From NCBI GenBank assembly GCA_949752795.1, contig OX457061.1, positions 125,074,152-125,138,151 on the forward strand: a stretch of 64,000 nt of DNA, given 5' to 3'. Below, in pieces: positions 23,110 through 34,713 of this stretch; position 1 is the first letter of the stretch; each line of letters starts with the position of its first letter. The position numbers were made by a program, and so were the translations under genes. This stretch comes from Hyperoodon ampullatus. Lineage: Eukaryota > Chordata > Mammalia > Artiodactyla > Ziphiidae. Below the pieces are notes generated by a model that saw only the letters and a list, made by a program, of their open reading frames with translations, made no database searches and was not told the origin of the DNA.

Positions 23110-23515
23110 ACCCATCCGTACACTGCAGTTCCAAACTAGAGCCTCTCAATCCTCTATACCTCTAGAAAAGTCACTTCCTCTGCCCAGAGGATCATTCCCT
23201 TGTCCACTTGGAAAAATCTTCAACATCTTTCATCAGTCACCCCTCACCAACCTTTCTGCTCCAGTCTGCCAGCCAAAGCGCCATGTACACACTCTCTGCA
23301 TGCCTATAGCATCACAGCTCACTCTATAAAGGGTGGTTGTCCACCATAGCTGACTCTATAAAGGGTTCCACGTGTCTTTTCCCCATTGATCAGAGAACTA
23401 TTGCATTCAGAGATCACGTGTTGCTCATTTTTGATTTGTAGCATCTGGCAGTGAGCTTGAAATACAACAGACGCTTAATAAATATCTGATGATGGCTCCA
23501 TGAACAAAGTAATAG
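23110..23515 (+). mobile_element. L2 LINE 3' end
   Basis: 'cagtcacccctcaccaacct', 'gcagtgagcttgaaatac' and the terminal 'acgcttaataaatatctgat' fit the L2 3' end in sense orientation. Within it, 'agctcactctataaagggt' is nearly duplicated as 'agctgactctataaagggt' at about 23317-23365. Confidence 0.6.
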
Positions 23516-23852
23516 TGCTTTGTTTGAGGTAACCAGTGTCTGAGCAGATGCTTAAAGCTTTCTGAATTTTTTTTCAAATTTGAAGCAAAAGATACAATTT
23601 TGCTTCCCAGTGCATTGAATTAATGAAACCTGTTTCCTCAGGGAAGCTCTTCACTCTACTTGGCAATGCTTATTGAATGGCAGCCACCTGCCAAACCTTG
23701 TGGCGGGTGAAGGAGAGATCGTCACGAAAGATCTTCCCCAACTTCCAAATCATTGTGTGATTACACACCCCTGGAGACAAGTGAGGTTGCCATAGTTCCT
23801 GTACGTCACTCTGATAGACTGCTTACCTGGGAACAGACAGCGTGGAGGCCAG

Positions 23853-24903
23853 TGGAACCCAGCAGAACCCTGTGGGCCCCCCCAAGTACAAAACCAAGCA
23901 GTTAACGATTACGACAACAGAGGCACAGACTCAGCATCCAATGCACGATCCTGAGTTGTTTTACAGATACTGTAACTGCCACCAGAGGGAAAAAGCTAAC
24001 TGCATGATGACTGGACTGTAGCCATGACATAAGCTGCTCCATCTTGAGCAGCACTGAACCTATGGCTGGTACAGTTCCAAGAACTGGCCTCAAGAGAATG
24101 AGATTAACAATATTGCTCATACTAACCTATACTTTTGTGGGTATCAAAATAATTGTAGCTTGCTCTGCCTGTGTATGTAAGCAGGCAACTAAAATTGTCA
24201 GCAAAGAGATGCTACAGACCCATGTTGATCCACTCTGAGAATTTGGTGCCCTATGTCAGCATAAAGAAATTACCAAAGATAGATCTTCACCCCTAATCCC
24301 ATAGAAATGGAATGATGTCTGACAAGTAGGGATTTGTAAGCAGCTCTTTGTAGGAAAACGCCCTCAGCAGGAAGCCCCTTTCCTTGTCACTTCAGCAGAG
24401 CTGTATTGTGACTTTTCACCAGGCACCCCATGCTCTACTCATCTCCAGCCCAAGTACACCTTTCAAGTCTGTAGATCACACAATACTTTGCTTAACTTCT
24501 CGGTTCTTCCCATAGATCAAAGACGTAGAAATGAAGAGTCAGTAATTAACAGGTGACCAGATGTCTTCCCAGGCTTCCCCTTCAGTAATCTCCCGAACAA
24601 ACTGTGTGAACAAGAGAACATCTAGAGGAAGATCACGAGGATTCCACGAGCCTGCACACAGTGGGGGACGGCGATGACCCTGACCCCCCATCTCAGCGAT
24701 TAACTGAGATTACTCTCCTCCTTCCCTTTAAAACTTCCATGGCCTAGAAGAATCTTTGGAAGTGGTTTTCGGGGCATGCTGAGTCCACCATCTCCCCAGA
24801 TTGTTGGCATTCTTATTAAAGGAACCTTTCCTTTCTACCGACATTTGTGAGTATGTAATTGATTTTGTAAGCAGCAAGCTGCGGGACCCAGCATTTGATA
24901 ACA
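23853..24903 (+). mobile_element. ERV1-like solo LTR, copy D, 1.05 kb
   Basis: TG at 23853 and CA at 24903 are bracketed by a perfect 4-bp target duplication 'ccag' (23849-23852, 24904-24907). The first bases ('tggaacccagcagaaccc') match the start of copies A and C, and 'gttgttttacagatactgta' matches copy C, but the rest is its own. An 'attaaa' polyadenylation-like signal is at 24815-24820. No internal viral genes adjoin it. Confidence 0.85.
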
Positions 24904-24907
24904 CCAG

Positions 24908-26105
24908 GATATACGAAGAAATCTTTCAATGCTGACTACCTAATTGTACACAGATATTAGAGTTTGCATTTCTATGGGCATTTGATCCTTAAATTCTGAA
25001 CACGTGATGATGTAGTCTCATCAGCCAAAGCATTTTCTTGGGCCATGGTGAGTGCCAATTGGATTCAATTAAACGTGCTGCTGGTGACCCTCACTGGATG
25101 AAATCTAAAAATATGCCAAACAGAGGTGTGACTGAAGCAGGAGCAGCAGAATGACTGCTGATTCAGTTTCCATTATTTTAAATCTTTGTGGATGAAAATG
25201 ACACCGGAGACAAAAGCACCTCCAAAAATTCAGTAAATTCATCAAATGTCCCCATGTTAGATAAAGCAGTAAAGTGTACAGTCTTACATTATATATTTCA
25301 GGTGCCTACAAGAGTCAAGAACATACCATGGGAGCTTCAAAACGTATCAAAGTCCCCTCTCACTTTCAGGCACCAGCCTAATTGTCATGGGACCTGCCAC
25401 TCAACGATCCTCAGAGCAGCATCTGAAGTGGGACTACGTGCAATTTCCACCCAAGTGTCCTCGAAAGCAGTTTACAGTCCAAACTCTTCTGGTTCCCTTT
25501 TTGACAAAATTCAATCTTCACTCTAAAGATGATTTGCTGGACAGCAGTAGAAAGGGTCCAGCCGATCGGGTGGTCTTCAATGAGAGGATTCTTAGTATGT
25601 GCTAAATCTAAATCCAAATTAACCAAATCATCTAAGTAAAAAAAATCAGAGTCTCTGCAGTTTGAGTTAATTATTCAGAGTTGCCTTTAAAAGAAGATTT
25701 TGATTCTCATTCAAGGGTTCAAATGGAAACTACAAAATAGTTAGCTTTCATTTTCAAAAGACCCTGGTTTTATGTAGGTCCCAACAATGATATTCGCTTC
25801 TCCTTTAGACTAAGTGGGTAAGGCCAAGATTAATATAAACGGAAGAAGATGTACCAGCTACAGGTGGTTCTCTTAGATTCTGAAGGGGTGCATTCAATGA
25901 GCAAAAATAAAATTTCTGTTTCTATGGTTATAGGACGTTGAATTCTTGTGAAAGGACATTTTCAGATTCAATAAACTTCACTCAAAATATACACTTTTGA
26001 GGACCACGATCGGCAAAACATTCTTTCACATTTTATTTTAAAACAGGAAGACCCAAATAGATGTGTTTAAATAACCCTGTGGCAGCAGTTATGTCAGTGA
26101 TTACT
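24908..26105. other. Single-copy stretch
   Basis: No repeat recognised. A 112-codon + strand frame (25188-25526) overlaps 72-codon frames on both strands and has no domain; it lacks a convincing splice pair. Confidence 0.4.
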
Positions 26106-26405
26106 TACGATAGTAGGTTTAATAAGACATAGAGAACAGACTTGTGCCGGCCAAGCGGGGGATGGTGGGGGAGGGATGGACTGGGAGTGTGGGATTAGCG
26201 GAGGCAAACTGTTATATACAGGATGGATAAACAAGGTCCTACTGTACAGCATAGGGAACTATATTCAATATCCTGTGACAAAACGTAACGGAAAATAAAA
26301 TGAAAAAGAATATGTATAACTGAATCACTTTGCTGTACAGCAGAAATTAACACAACATTGTAAATCAACTATAAAATTTAAACAATAAAATTTTAAAAGA
26401 AAATA
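26106..26405 (+). mobile_element. L1 3' UTR fragment
   Basis: Same text as 1-370: 'agagaacagacttgtg', G-rich stretch, 'acaaggtcctactgtacagc', 'actttgctgtacagcagaaa' and an A-rich tail to about 26420. Short, 5' truncated and non-coding. Confidence 0.9.
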
Positions 26406-26429
26406 AATAAATAAAAACAATAGGCATAA

Positions 26430-29400
26430 TAATAGAGCAGGGAATAGAGTGTCTCATTTAATTACTGCCAGTTATCAGCATCATGATAATAAATAAAGAA
26501 ATGTGTTTAAATGGAGTTATTCTAACACTCCATGAGCCCACTGTAAGCTAAATGTTCTGTTTTTGCCGCAGCTTGATGCATGTTAATCATACCATCTCTT
26601 AAACTTTAACTCCGTGAGCTCTCCCATTCCCCTGCAAGGGGTGTGAATTAAGATTTAAACAGCAGTCTGTTTCAACATCTACTGGCAAGGCGGTCACACA
26701 AGAGATCAAACAAAAACAACTTCTTCATACGCTTTTAAGTGAAGGAAATAGACAAGGCTGGCCCATTGGGAAAATGTATGAGAGATTTAAAAGTCAGGAA
26801 AAAATATGTTCAGAGGAGAAAGTCTAAAATACTGCCAAAAGAAAAATTAGGAAAATGTGGACATCTATCACTCATGTCTCCTTGCTAAATGGGAGATCAA
26901 AACCTGGCTTTTCTTCCTTCTGCTTTATACAGAGAACCCACAGAGCAATTAAACCCTGGGCTTCTGCAGCCACAAAGGTCTGGATGGCCTGACACTGAAA
27001 GCATCAGAAAGGAAGGACTTCTGCACAGTGGTAGGTTTTTTCAGGTTTGACTTTGCCTCGAAGCTGCTCTATTCCTGCCAAAAAGCCAAGGCTGTCTCTC
27101 ACGATCTCCGACCGCCAGTGCAAAGAAGAGGCGACACAAAGCTAAGAGGATTTTTAAGAGAGATCAGAGCCCTATCTGGTAGCTGGCGGTGGGAATGACA
27201 CTTTCAGAGCCTGCGCAGAAGGAAAACACACCTTTGGTAGCAAATTAGGAACACAGGTGAAGCTGTAAATATGGTTGATAACGTCTGTAATAATTAGCAG
27301 CAGGCCACTGCCTCCAATGAGACCAAAAGTGCTCCCCCTTCAGAGTCCCCCTTGCCTGTCACCTACCACCAGAGTCAATGAGTAAGTAAGAGTTTAAAGT
27401 TCTAGTGATAGAACTCGTGTTCTATTTCCACAACACCTAAAAACAGTCTTTAATTTGTGGGTCTCCTTTTTTTTTTTTTTTCCATTTCAAAAGCTTTGGT
27501 CAAGGTGCAAGATAGGAGAAATTTGGAGAACACATACCCAGAAAGCCTCCCACCCCGCCATACCCCTGCCAACTAAATTCCCAACGCTAAGAACAGGCAA
27601 GCCCAGAAAGCACCACTGAACTGATCATGCCTGGATGCCCTCAAGGCCACTGAAGTCCCACAGAGGTCTCTGGACAATGACATCATGAAGTGGCAAGTGG
27701 CATTCGGCCGGATGTGCCCTGTACAGCTTCAGGACGTTTCCACACACATCCAAGAACGGGAGAGGCAAGATGGAGAAGAGGTGTCATGGAAGAGCTTCAC
27801 AAAGAAGAGAAGGGTCCACCATATGCAAAGTAGCACAGACCTCACAGCACACGCCCACTAGGAACAGCGCAGCATCTTGAAATGACTCCTTCCAGGGTGT
27901 CGACATCTAGCAGCAATGTTCAACCTTGTTATAAATAGCTATGGTTGTTTCAACATTCATAAAGCAAAGTACAATAAGGATATATTACTTTTATCATTTT
28001 TCTTGTCGCTGAAACAGATTTAAACTAGGAACGTAAAATTGATGATCCTATGCATGACATTAAAAGATCAGCATTGTCTTAAAAAAAGATATCCTTCTCT
28101 CAGGACAAATGTCCTAAGAGAAAAATGTAAGACACAGAGGAGAGAATAAGATCAGACTCTGATGCTGGACTCTACACACCAGAGCCCCAGGCTCAGGGGG
28201 CCCCTGTGGCCTGCCAGACACGGCTATAGTGAAACTGGTCACCTTAATTTTTTGTGGACAGCCATGATGCAGTGACAATTAAATGCCTTCTCCTGTTTTC
28301 CAATAAATGCAAACTTCTGGATTCATATACAACTGGCGTAAGAGAGAGAACGTGCAAAAAAATGGCTCACATCCAACGTCTCCCTAATTTAAACATGGCA
28401 GGAAGAAGCGGGGGGCAGGGCTTGGATACTTAGTTTTGAAAAAAATAAATATATGAGACTGTGGGGCTTTTTTGCCCAATTAAATTTGTCAAGTACAATT
28501 CACAGCAAATGTGTATGTAGCTAATGATTTAGTAAACTAGATTGTCTCTAATATTTTCCTGCTGGTATGAGTTTAACATACTGAAACCACCCTTTTTTGT
28601 TGTCTTTATAAACGTCGAGACCCCTCTGAGGTAGTTTCAGAGGAGTAACTGAAGCAGGAGGCCGACTCAGCTGACACCTCCAGACAAGACAAGCGGGCAC
28701 CCGGAGACGGATGCAAGCGAACCCCACTCCTGTGTGACTCTCCCCATAAGGGGGTGGCCCTGACAGGTCTTTGAGGAGACTCTGGTGCCTTCATTTTCCA
28801 CTGAACTGGGTCCAGCGTCCACTGCACACTGATTTCCGTCAATTCACAACCCTGAGGTGTGAAATATTGTACAAATTTATATTTGCTCTATGCTTTAAAA
28901 TCATGTACTATGACCAGCATCTTAACATGTAAGTTACTTGCTATACTAATAATAATAATGGCACTGTTACTATTATTATCCACATAATATTTGCTTCATA
29001 TCTGGCTTAACCTGGGCTTTTTATAACTTTTTAAGGCAGCAAGGCATGGAACTCAGTATGAACTCATGCTTTGAACAGGAATCCAGGGCCAGCTGCTATT
29101 TCTGTGAACCCCAAGTATCTGTACTCACAATAGTAGATAATAATAAAAACCTCCTTTCTACCTTTTTTTTTTTTTCCATCTGAACCACAAAATATATTGC
29201 TGCAGTTACATGGTACTTCAGGTTCTGGCTAACTTTCTCTGTGTGTTTCCAGCACTGAATAAAAGCTACTTAGGCAGACTCAGAGGACTTGAGTGATTTA
29301 GTTGAATCTTGGTGTTTCTCCCTGTTTGGGTCTCACTCGGCAGCACTAGGCCCTCCTGTAAGCTCTCACGTCTGTCTGCTCTGCCTAGTTGGGCTTCAGT

Positions 29401-29565
29401 GTCCTGGAAGCCAACAATGTCCTGTGTCCAGCAACACAGGCTGGAAAAACACTCTAGACACTTCCTATCGTTGATGTTCACCAAAGCCACGCGGACTGTC
29501 ACTCCTGAAATGTGGTATCTCTCCCAGCCTTTCATGAGGCCAGGATTGATGACAGTGACTTAGGG
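26430..29565. other. 3.1-kb transposon-free stretch, possible conserved non-coding DNA
   Basis: This is the longest piece without a recognisable transposon. Blocks near 26520-26760 and 26900-27340 have mixed composition and no repeats, typical of conserved non-coding DNA, though conservation cannot be tested here. Poly-T runs occur at 27467-27481 and 29163-29175. No coding frame is convincing. Confidence 0.3.
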
Positions 29566-29745
29566 CAGGGGTTCTCAACCAGGGGCGATTTTTGCCCCTC
29601 TACCCCCCTGGGAACACTTGGCAGTGCCCAGAAATCTTCTGATGGTCACAACCAGGTGGATCTCCCAGACGGAGGCCAGGGATGCTGCTAAACATCCTGC
29701 AAGGCCCAGGAGAGCGTTCGGAAACAGAGAGTCATCAAGTGCAAA
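29566..29745 (+). mobile_element. MER20-type hAT element
   Basis: It begins 'caggggttctcaaccagggg', with 'ggccagggatgctgctaaac' and 'atcctgcaaggcccagg' in the body, the MER20 order. The 3' inverted end cannot be found, so it is 3' truncated or diverged. Overlapping open frames on both strands are chance. Confidence 0.8.
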
Positions 29746-30218
29746 GCAAGTGTCACTGACACTGCATACCACCCTCACCAACATCCATGTCAGTGGTGGC
29801 GTCTCCCTCTACTGTGGCATCGTGGCTCCTCTGGGTTGGAGGTAGCACCTAGCACTAATGAAATATTTCTCATCTACCCCTCAACCCCTAGCCATTTCAT
29901 GTGCCTTTATGTGGCTATGGTGACTGCCATGACTTTGAAGTCTAAAAAACTTTGAAAACTCCTTGGGGAAAAAACATCTGCTGTAATTGTCACATGATTA
30001 TTGAACTATCTAAGAAAGAAGGCTTTGACAAGGAGATGCTGTCAAATTAAGAGGAAAAACAAATTCCATTTACTCTTTGTCAGAAAAAAAAAGCACAGAG
30101 ATTTAGCAGCCGTCAAAGATGAAAACTGCCATTTACACCTAGCCATTCCTATGAAGAAAAATTCCTAAGAAGGAAATGCTTATGACTCACGCTGTGATGC
30201 TAGAACAGTTCTTCACAG

Positions 30219-30408
30219 GGAAGGTATGAAAACAAACTATACCCATCAACTTGAAGAAGTTTACAGAAAGAACTCTGCCTCTGCAGAGATAGGTTGTGTA
30301 AAAATTCTGGGGGATTTAACATGTACAAATGTCCTTGATGAAAAATTTCTCAGGGATTTCCCATTTTGGGTACTATTTCCAAGTACAGACCGAGTCAGGG
30401 AAATGGAG
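30219..30408 (+). other. Candidate unassigned exon (190 bp)
   Basis: An open frame runs from 30169 to the stop at 30433-30435. Inside it, 'gttcttcacag' could be an acceptor ending at 30218, and 'atggag' followed by 'gtaagt' (30403-30414) is a near-perfect donor. The encoded 63 residues have a natural-looking mixed composition, but I recognise no family. The pyrimidine tract before the acceptor is weak. Its strand opposes the gene direction suggested by repeat orientation, so chance is quite possible. Confidence 0.2.
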
Positions 30409-31243
30409 GTAAGTAAATCAAAACAATTTCTTTGAAATGCTGTAATTCATACACAAAATGCAGCTACGTAAACACCAGCAGTATGATGGGTGATTTGCAT
30501 CATTTTTCTGTACTGAATCTACCTAAGAGCTAATATGTCAGTAACTCACATTTTTGTACAAAGGCACAAGTCCTCTAGAGCTGGAGATTCAAATGAAGAA
30601 AATGGACACCCACAGGGGAAGCCACATTTATTTCCTCCCGAGTTTTATGTTCTAACCAACGGTACTGCCAGCATGGTCCCCCAAACATGACTCTAAACAC
30701 CACCTTCTGTGTACTATGCTCACTTCAAAAAGAAGGTAGATATCTCTGGGCTAGTCAGTCAATGTGATACTGAAAAACTACATAGAAAAATGTGCTGACC
30801 CCCTGTCATATAGGCAGAGTATGGTCCCTGTTATGCTCTGTCTAGAATCATAATTTACAGGAGCAATAGTATGGCCCAGAAATCCTAACTAACATGTCAC
30901 CAGGATACTTTTCAGACTTCTGAGATAGAAAAGAATACAGGAAAATATCTTTTTACTGAAGATATAGCTCTAAAATATATAAAGTGTTTTACCCACACAA
31001 GAGTAAGAGACAATACAGTCTCCTACAAAAAGGAATCATGTTACTGAAATTAGCCTAAGTAAAATGTTCCAGAAAGTTGTCTTCAAAAGGAAAATATTCT
31101 CAAGCTTGAAGAATAATTTTAGAAAGTCAAAAATGTACAGAATGAGAAATATAATTGTGATGGTTGATTTTATATATCAACCTGGCAAGGCCATGGTACC
31201 CAGATGTTTGGTCAGACACTAATCTGGATGTTGCTGTGAAGGT

Positions 31244-31460
31244 TTTTTTTGTTTGTTTTTTTTTTTTTGCGGTACGCGGGCCTCTCACTGTTGTGGCCTC
31301 TCCCGTTGTGGAGCACAGGCTCCAGATGCGCAGGCTCAGCGGTCATGGTTCATGGGCCTAGCCGCTCCGCGGCATGTGGTATCTTCCCGGACTGGGGCAC
31401 AAATCCATGTCCCCTGCATCGGCAGGCAGACTCTCAACCACTGCGCCACCAGGGAAGCCC
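31244..31460 (-). mobile_element. CHR-2 SINE (S4)
   Basis: Antisense CHR-2 with a poly-T interrupted by TTTG units at the left. Target duplication 'gtgaaggt' at 31236-31243 and 31462-31469. It splits the old repeat around it. Confidence 0.95.
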
Positions 31461-31754
31461 CGTGAAGGTATTTTTAGATGAGATTAACATTTAGATCAGT
31501 AGACTTTGAGTACAGCAGATTACCCGCCACGGTGTGGGTGGGCCTCGTCCAATCAGTTGAAGGTCTTAAGAGGAAAAAGACTGACCTTCCCCTCAAGGCA
31601 GAGAAAATTCTGCCTGTGGGTCTGTCTTTGAACCTGAGTGGCAACATCAGCTCTTCCCCGGGTCTGCAGTCTGCTAGCCTACCCTGCAGATTTTGGATTT
31701 GGCTGTCTTCACAATCACTTTAGCCACTTCTTAAAATAAATCTCTCCCTATCTT

Positions 31755-31783
31755 CACACACACACACACACGCACACACACAC
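31755..31783. repeat. (CA)n microsatellite
   Basis: CA dinucleotide run with a single CG interruption, at the A-rich end of the old repeat. Confidence 0.95.
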
Positions 31784-31800
31784 CCTACCGATTCTCTGGA

Positions 31801-32819
31801 GAATCCTAATAATGACCTTACTTTGACATCATGAAAAGAAAAACAAAGAAAACTACTCCATATAACTAAACAAATACAAAGAATTTATGGATTATCTATT
31901 TGGTTCTCTTTCAAATCTGTTAGGTCTGTTTTACAATTCCTTGTTCTCTGAAGATGTTTTCTCAATCTTGTCTGTTATCTCTTTAAACAGCTGTGTCAAA
32001 GTTTCCTTCTTTAACAATCATTCAATTTCTAATAACCTAACCAATTTACAGGACGTGTTCCGGCTGTGTTTTCGTGCTGGCCCACAGATGTGCGCTCTGT
32101 TACTTGTATGGGTAAGAATTGTTTACAGCGAGCTACTTTCCACAAAATGTTATCTGTAGGAATTCTTCAAGACTGGGATGAAGTTGGGTTGCTTCAGAGA
32201 GAATTTGCTTTAGCTTCTGCCAGGAAATTTTAAACTGCAGTATTTCACTGACTGTAAGCTATTGACAGAAGGATGCATTCTGATTTTACAGGTGTTAAAA
32301 TGGGAGGAAAAGAAGCTGCATCACAAAATCAATGCAATTCAATGCATGTGTGGCTTAAAGTTTTATGGGCAATACAAAATACATGAGTTTGGCCTCTGAA
32401 CACAGCAGGCTTGACGTTTTAACTTCTCAGCGTAATTCCCTCCACCCTGTTCTCTAAGGCACCGGGGCCAAACACCTTCCCCCAGGGAAGGTGGGAGGGT
32501 GAGGGCACCTCTTCTTTTCACCCTCCCCACAAGGAGCGACACCATTTGGCCGCCGTGTTGTAGGTCTCCCGGCGGACACCCCAGCCTGCAAGAACTTTTA
32601 CTTGGAAGACAACTGAGCTGGAATTCACGATGGCAGGAAACACACACAACTGCCTCCCAACTTCCTTAAAAAATGCTAAAAAAAATTAAATAAATCATGA
32701 CAGTAAAGAGAACAAGAAGGAACATGAGCAGACTAGAGACTTTCAAATATTGTTGGAGGACGGGGAGGAAGAGCAAGGGTATTTACTGATTTAAAATAAG
32801 GACAAACACAGTCCCACTA
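31801..32819. other. Single-copy stretch
   Basis: No transposon recognised. Open frames at 31887-32159 (+) and 32647-32363 (-) have no domain. Confidence 0.4.
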
Positions 32820-34106
32820 CCTTCAGGCCCAGCGGCACAGCGCTAGGATGCATTGGCTCCTGAAGAACCCAAAGATGGACACGTCGGCGAGGTCAGCACC
32901 AGCCCGGCCCTGGTCACCAGCCCCCACGGCGGGAGGCCTTTGCGGCACCCATACCCATAAGGGCCTCCTGACGTGAGGGCGGGCTCTGTGCAGCTCCATC
33001 TCACCAAGAATACAGCAGTGGCACACCGCAGGGGATGGACGGGCCTCCATGACCACCACATCCTCCCCGCCGCACCCGCCACTGGACATCACTGCCTGCT
33101 CGCTCCCAGGGCCCCGGACACCCTCTGCCCTTCCTGGCCTGTGTGTCACTGCACCAGGCAGTCAAGGCCCTGGCTGGCCGCCTGCAGCATCTGGCGGTAG
33201 CACCTCCACCTGGAACCACCTGCCACCTGGCTCCCTGGCTGGCTGTCTGCCTGGCAGGCCCAGGGGTGGCACCCTAAGCCCGGCTGCTTCCTGGAGACCA
33301 GACACTGATGGCGCCCCTTCATCTCTGCCTGGCCAAGGATGGCCTCTGTGGAGCCTGGGGACCAAGAACGAGTACCTGCCACACGACCACCAGCACAGAC
33401 GCCTCCCCATGACCGGGCCCCCACCTGCTGCCTCTCTGCTTCCACCGACATGCTTCCTGTTTTTATAGCCAGCAGAAGTGGGTAGACATGGCCTGGACGG
33501 TCACTTTCTATTCCACGTCCTCCTCACCTATGTACCCTCCTTGGGAACGAAGGGCTTCCTGGGTCATTTCTTCATAGTCAGGTTCCTAGAAAGTGACTAC
33601 ACTGCATGGGTGACACAGACGATCCACATCCCCGCGCAGACTGATCACAAGGGAACTTGGATGGGCTCTCCACCACATCTACACAGCCTGCAGCGCCCAC
33701 ACGCCTGCCTTCAGGAACGGCCCAGTGGACACCCCAATGTCCAGCTGGTGCACCATCTTGTTCCCAGGACACCTGGACAGAGTTACCCAAGGCGGCCCCC
33801 CATGCTGCCCCTGGGGTCCGGCACGGCCCAGAGTCCAGTCCAGCCCTGCGCTCAGCCACCCTCAATGCACCCACTCGCTGCAGGGGTCCCGCGCTCTGGC
33901 TACAAGCTACCCTCCCCCCACCAGGAACAACAGCCCCACCCGCAAGAGGAGCCGGAAGCCGGAGCAGAGGGAGCTTGGGGACAACGCTGCTACAACCCAG
34001 GATCCAGTACGGGCGGGCTGAGGAGATGAGGCTCTGACCCGAACCCTCTCCTTTATCTTCCAGGAGCAGATCCAGGACCCAAAGAGCAGTGGGCCCCAGG
34101 GGGAGG
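32820..34106. other. G+C-rich block, unidentified, possible decayed gene copy
   Basis: About 1.3 kb clearly richer in G+C than its surroundings. On the + strand one frame stays open from 33049 to 34029 with a single stop (33466-33468). Several - strand frames are open too (33149-32823, 33451-33146, 34192-33578), so openness may merely reflect G+C content. No domain, start context or poly-A tail was recognised. On the - strand 'ctataaaaac' lies just before an ATG near 33451. It ends exactly at LTR copy B. A decayed retrocopy, CpG-island remnant or ERV-linked sequence are all possible. Confidence 0.3.
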
Positions 34107-34713
34107 TGACACCAAGCAGGGCCCCGTGGGGCTCCTGGGCACAAAAGCCTTTCTGCGTCCCCCGTTTCTTGATTCCTAGAAATAGGCTTCATTCAGCCTC
34201 CATGACCTTCTCTGAGTTCCAACAGGCAGGTTCAAACAGCTGCTAATCAGGGAAGGGAGAGGATGCAGAGACCAGGGAGGAGCAGCCAGGCAACAGTAGT
34301 GCGGCCTTGGGTAGGGTCCGGGTTCCCCTTCAAGGGATACACAGAACAGTATCTTTGAGCTGTTCTGCAGATACTGAAGCCTCCACCAGGTGGGAGAAGT
34401 TAACTGCATGCTGCCCACAAGCACGGAGACCCCAGACCGGTTGGAACCAGAAGGTTGATGATGCCCACTCCCGATGACCTCACCACCAACCAATCAGAAG
34501 AACATCCACGAGCTGACCACGCCCTCTTTGAACCATTCCTATAAGACTTCTCACTACTCCCTCCAGGTTGGGACACACAGTTTTGAGGGCATTAGCCCGC
34601 TGTGGCCCCCCTTTGCCTGGCAAAGCAATAAAGCTGTTCTTTTCTACTTCACCCAAAACTCGGTCTCTGAGATTTAATTCGGTGTCGGGGTGGAGAGGCC
34701 TGATTCAGCTTCA
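34107..34713 (+). mobile_element. ERV1-like solo LTR, copy B
   Basis: TG at 34107 to CA at 34713, with 4-bp flanks 'gagg' / 'gaag'. The 5' half matches copy A and the 3' end matches copy C ('ttgcctggcaaagcaataaa', 'gagatttaattcggtg'). It has a CCAAT box (34490-34497), a TATA-like 'tataag' (34540-34545) and AATAAA (34627-34632), the usual LTR promoter and polyadenylation order. No internal viral sequence adjoins it. Confidence 0.8.

Larger units (their letters stand above)
31152..31800 (+). mobile_element. Old interspersed repeat (LTR-like), unnamed, carrying a CHR-2
   Basis: The text 'ttgattttatatatcaacct', 'atgagattaacatttagatc', 'gtgggtgggcctcgtccaat' and 'aataaatctctccc' then a CA run, followed by 'attctctggagaatcctaat', matches a common mammalian interspersed repeat that I know by sequence but not surely by name. 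The aataaa near its 3' end sets the strand. Split by CHR-2 S4. Confidence 0.65.

Noticed and set aside
25188..25526. 112-codon frame on + as an exon
   Set aside because: Acceptor- and donor-like motifs do not bracket the frame, and overlapping frames occur on both strands.
33578..34192. 204-codon frame on -
   Set aside because: Lies in the G+C-rich block, crosses into LTR B, overlaps open frames on the other strand, and has no recognisable domain.
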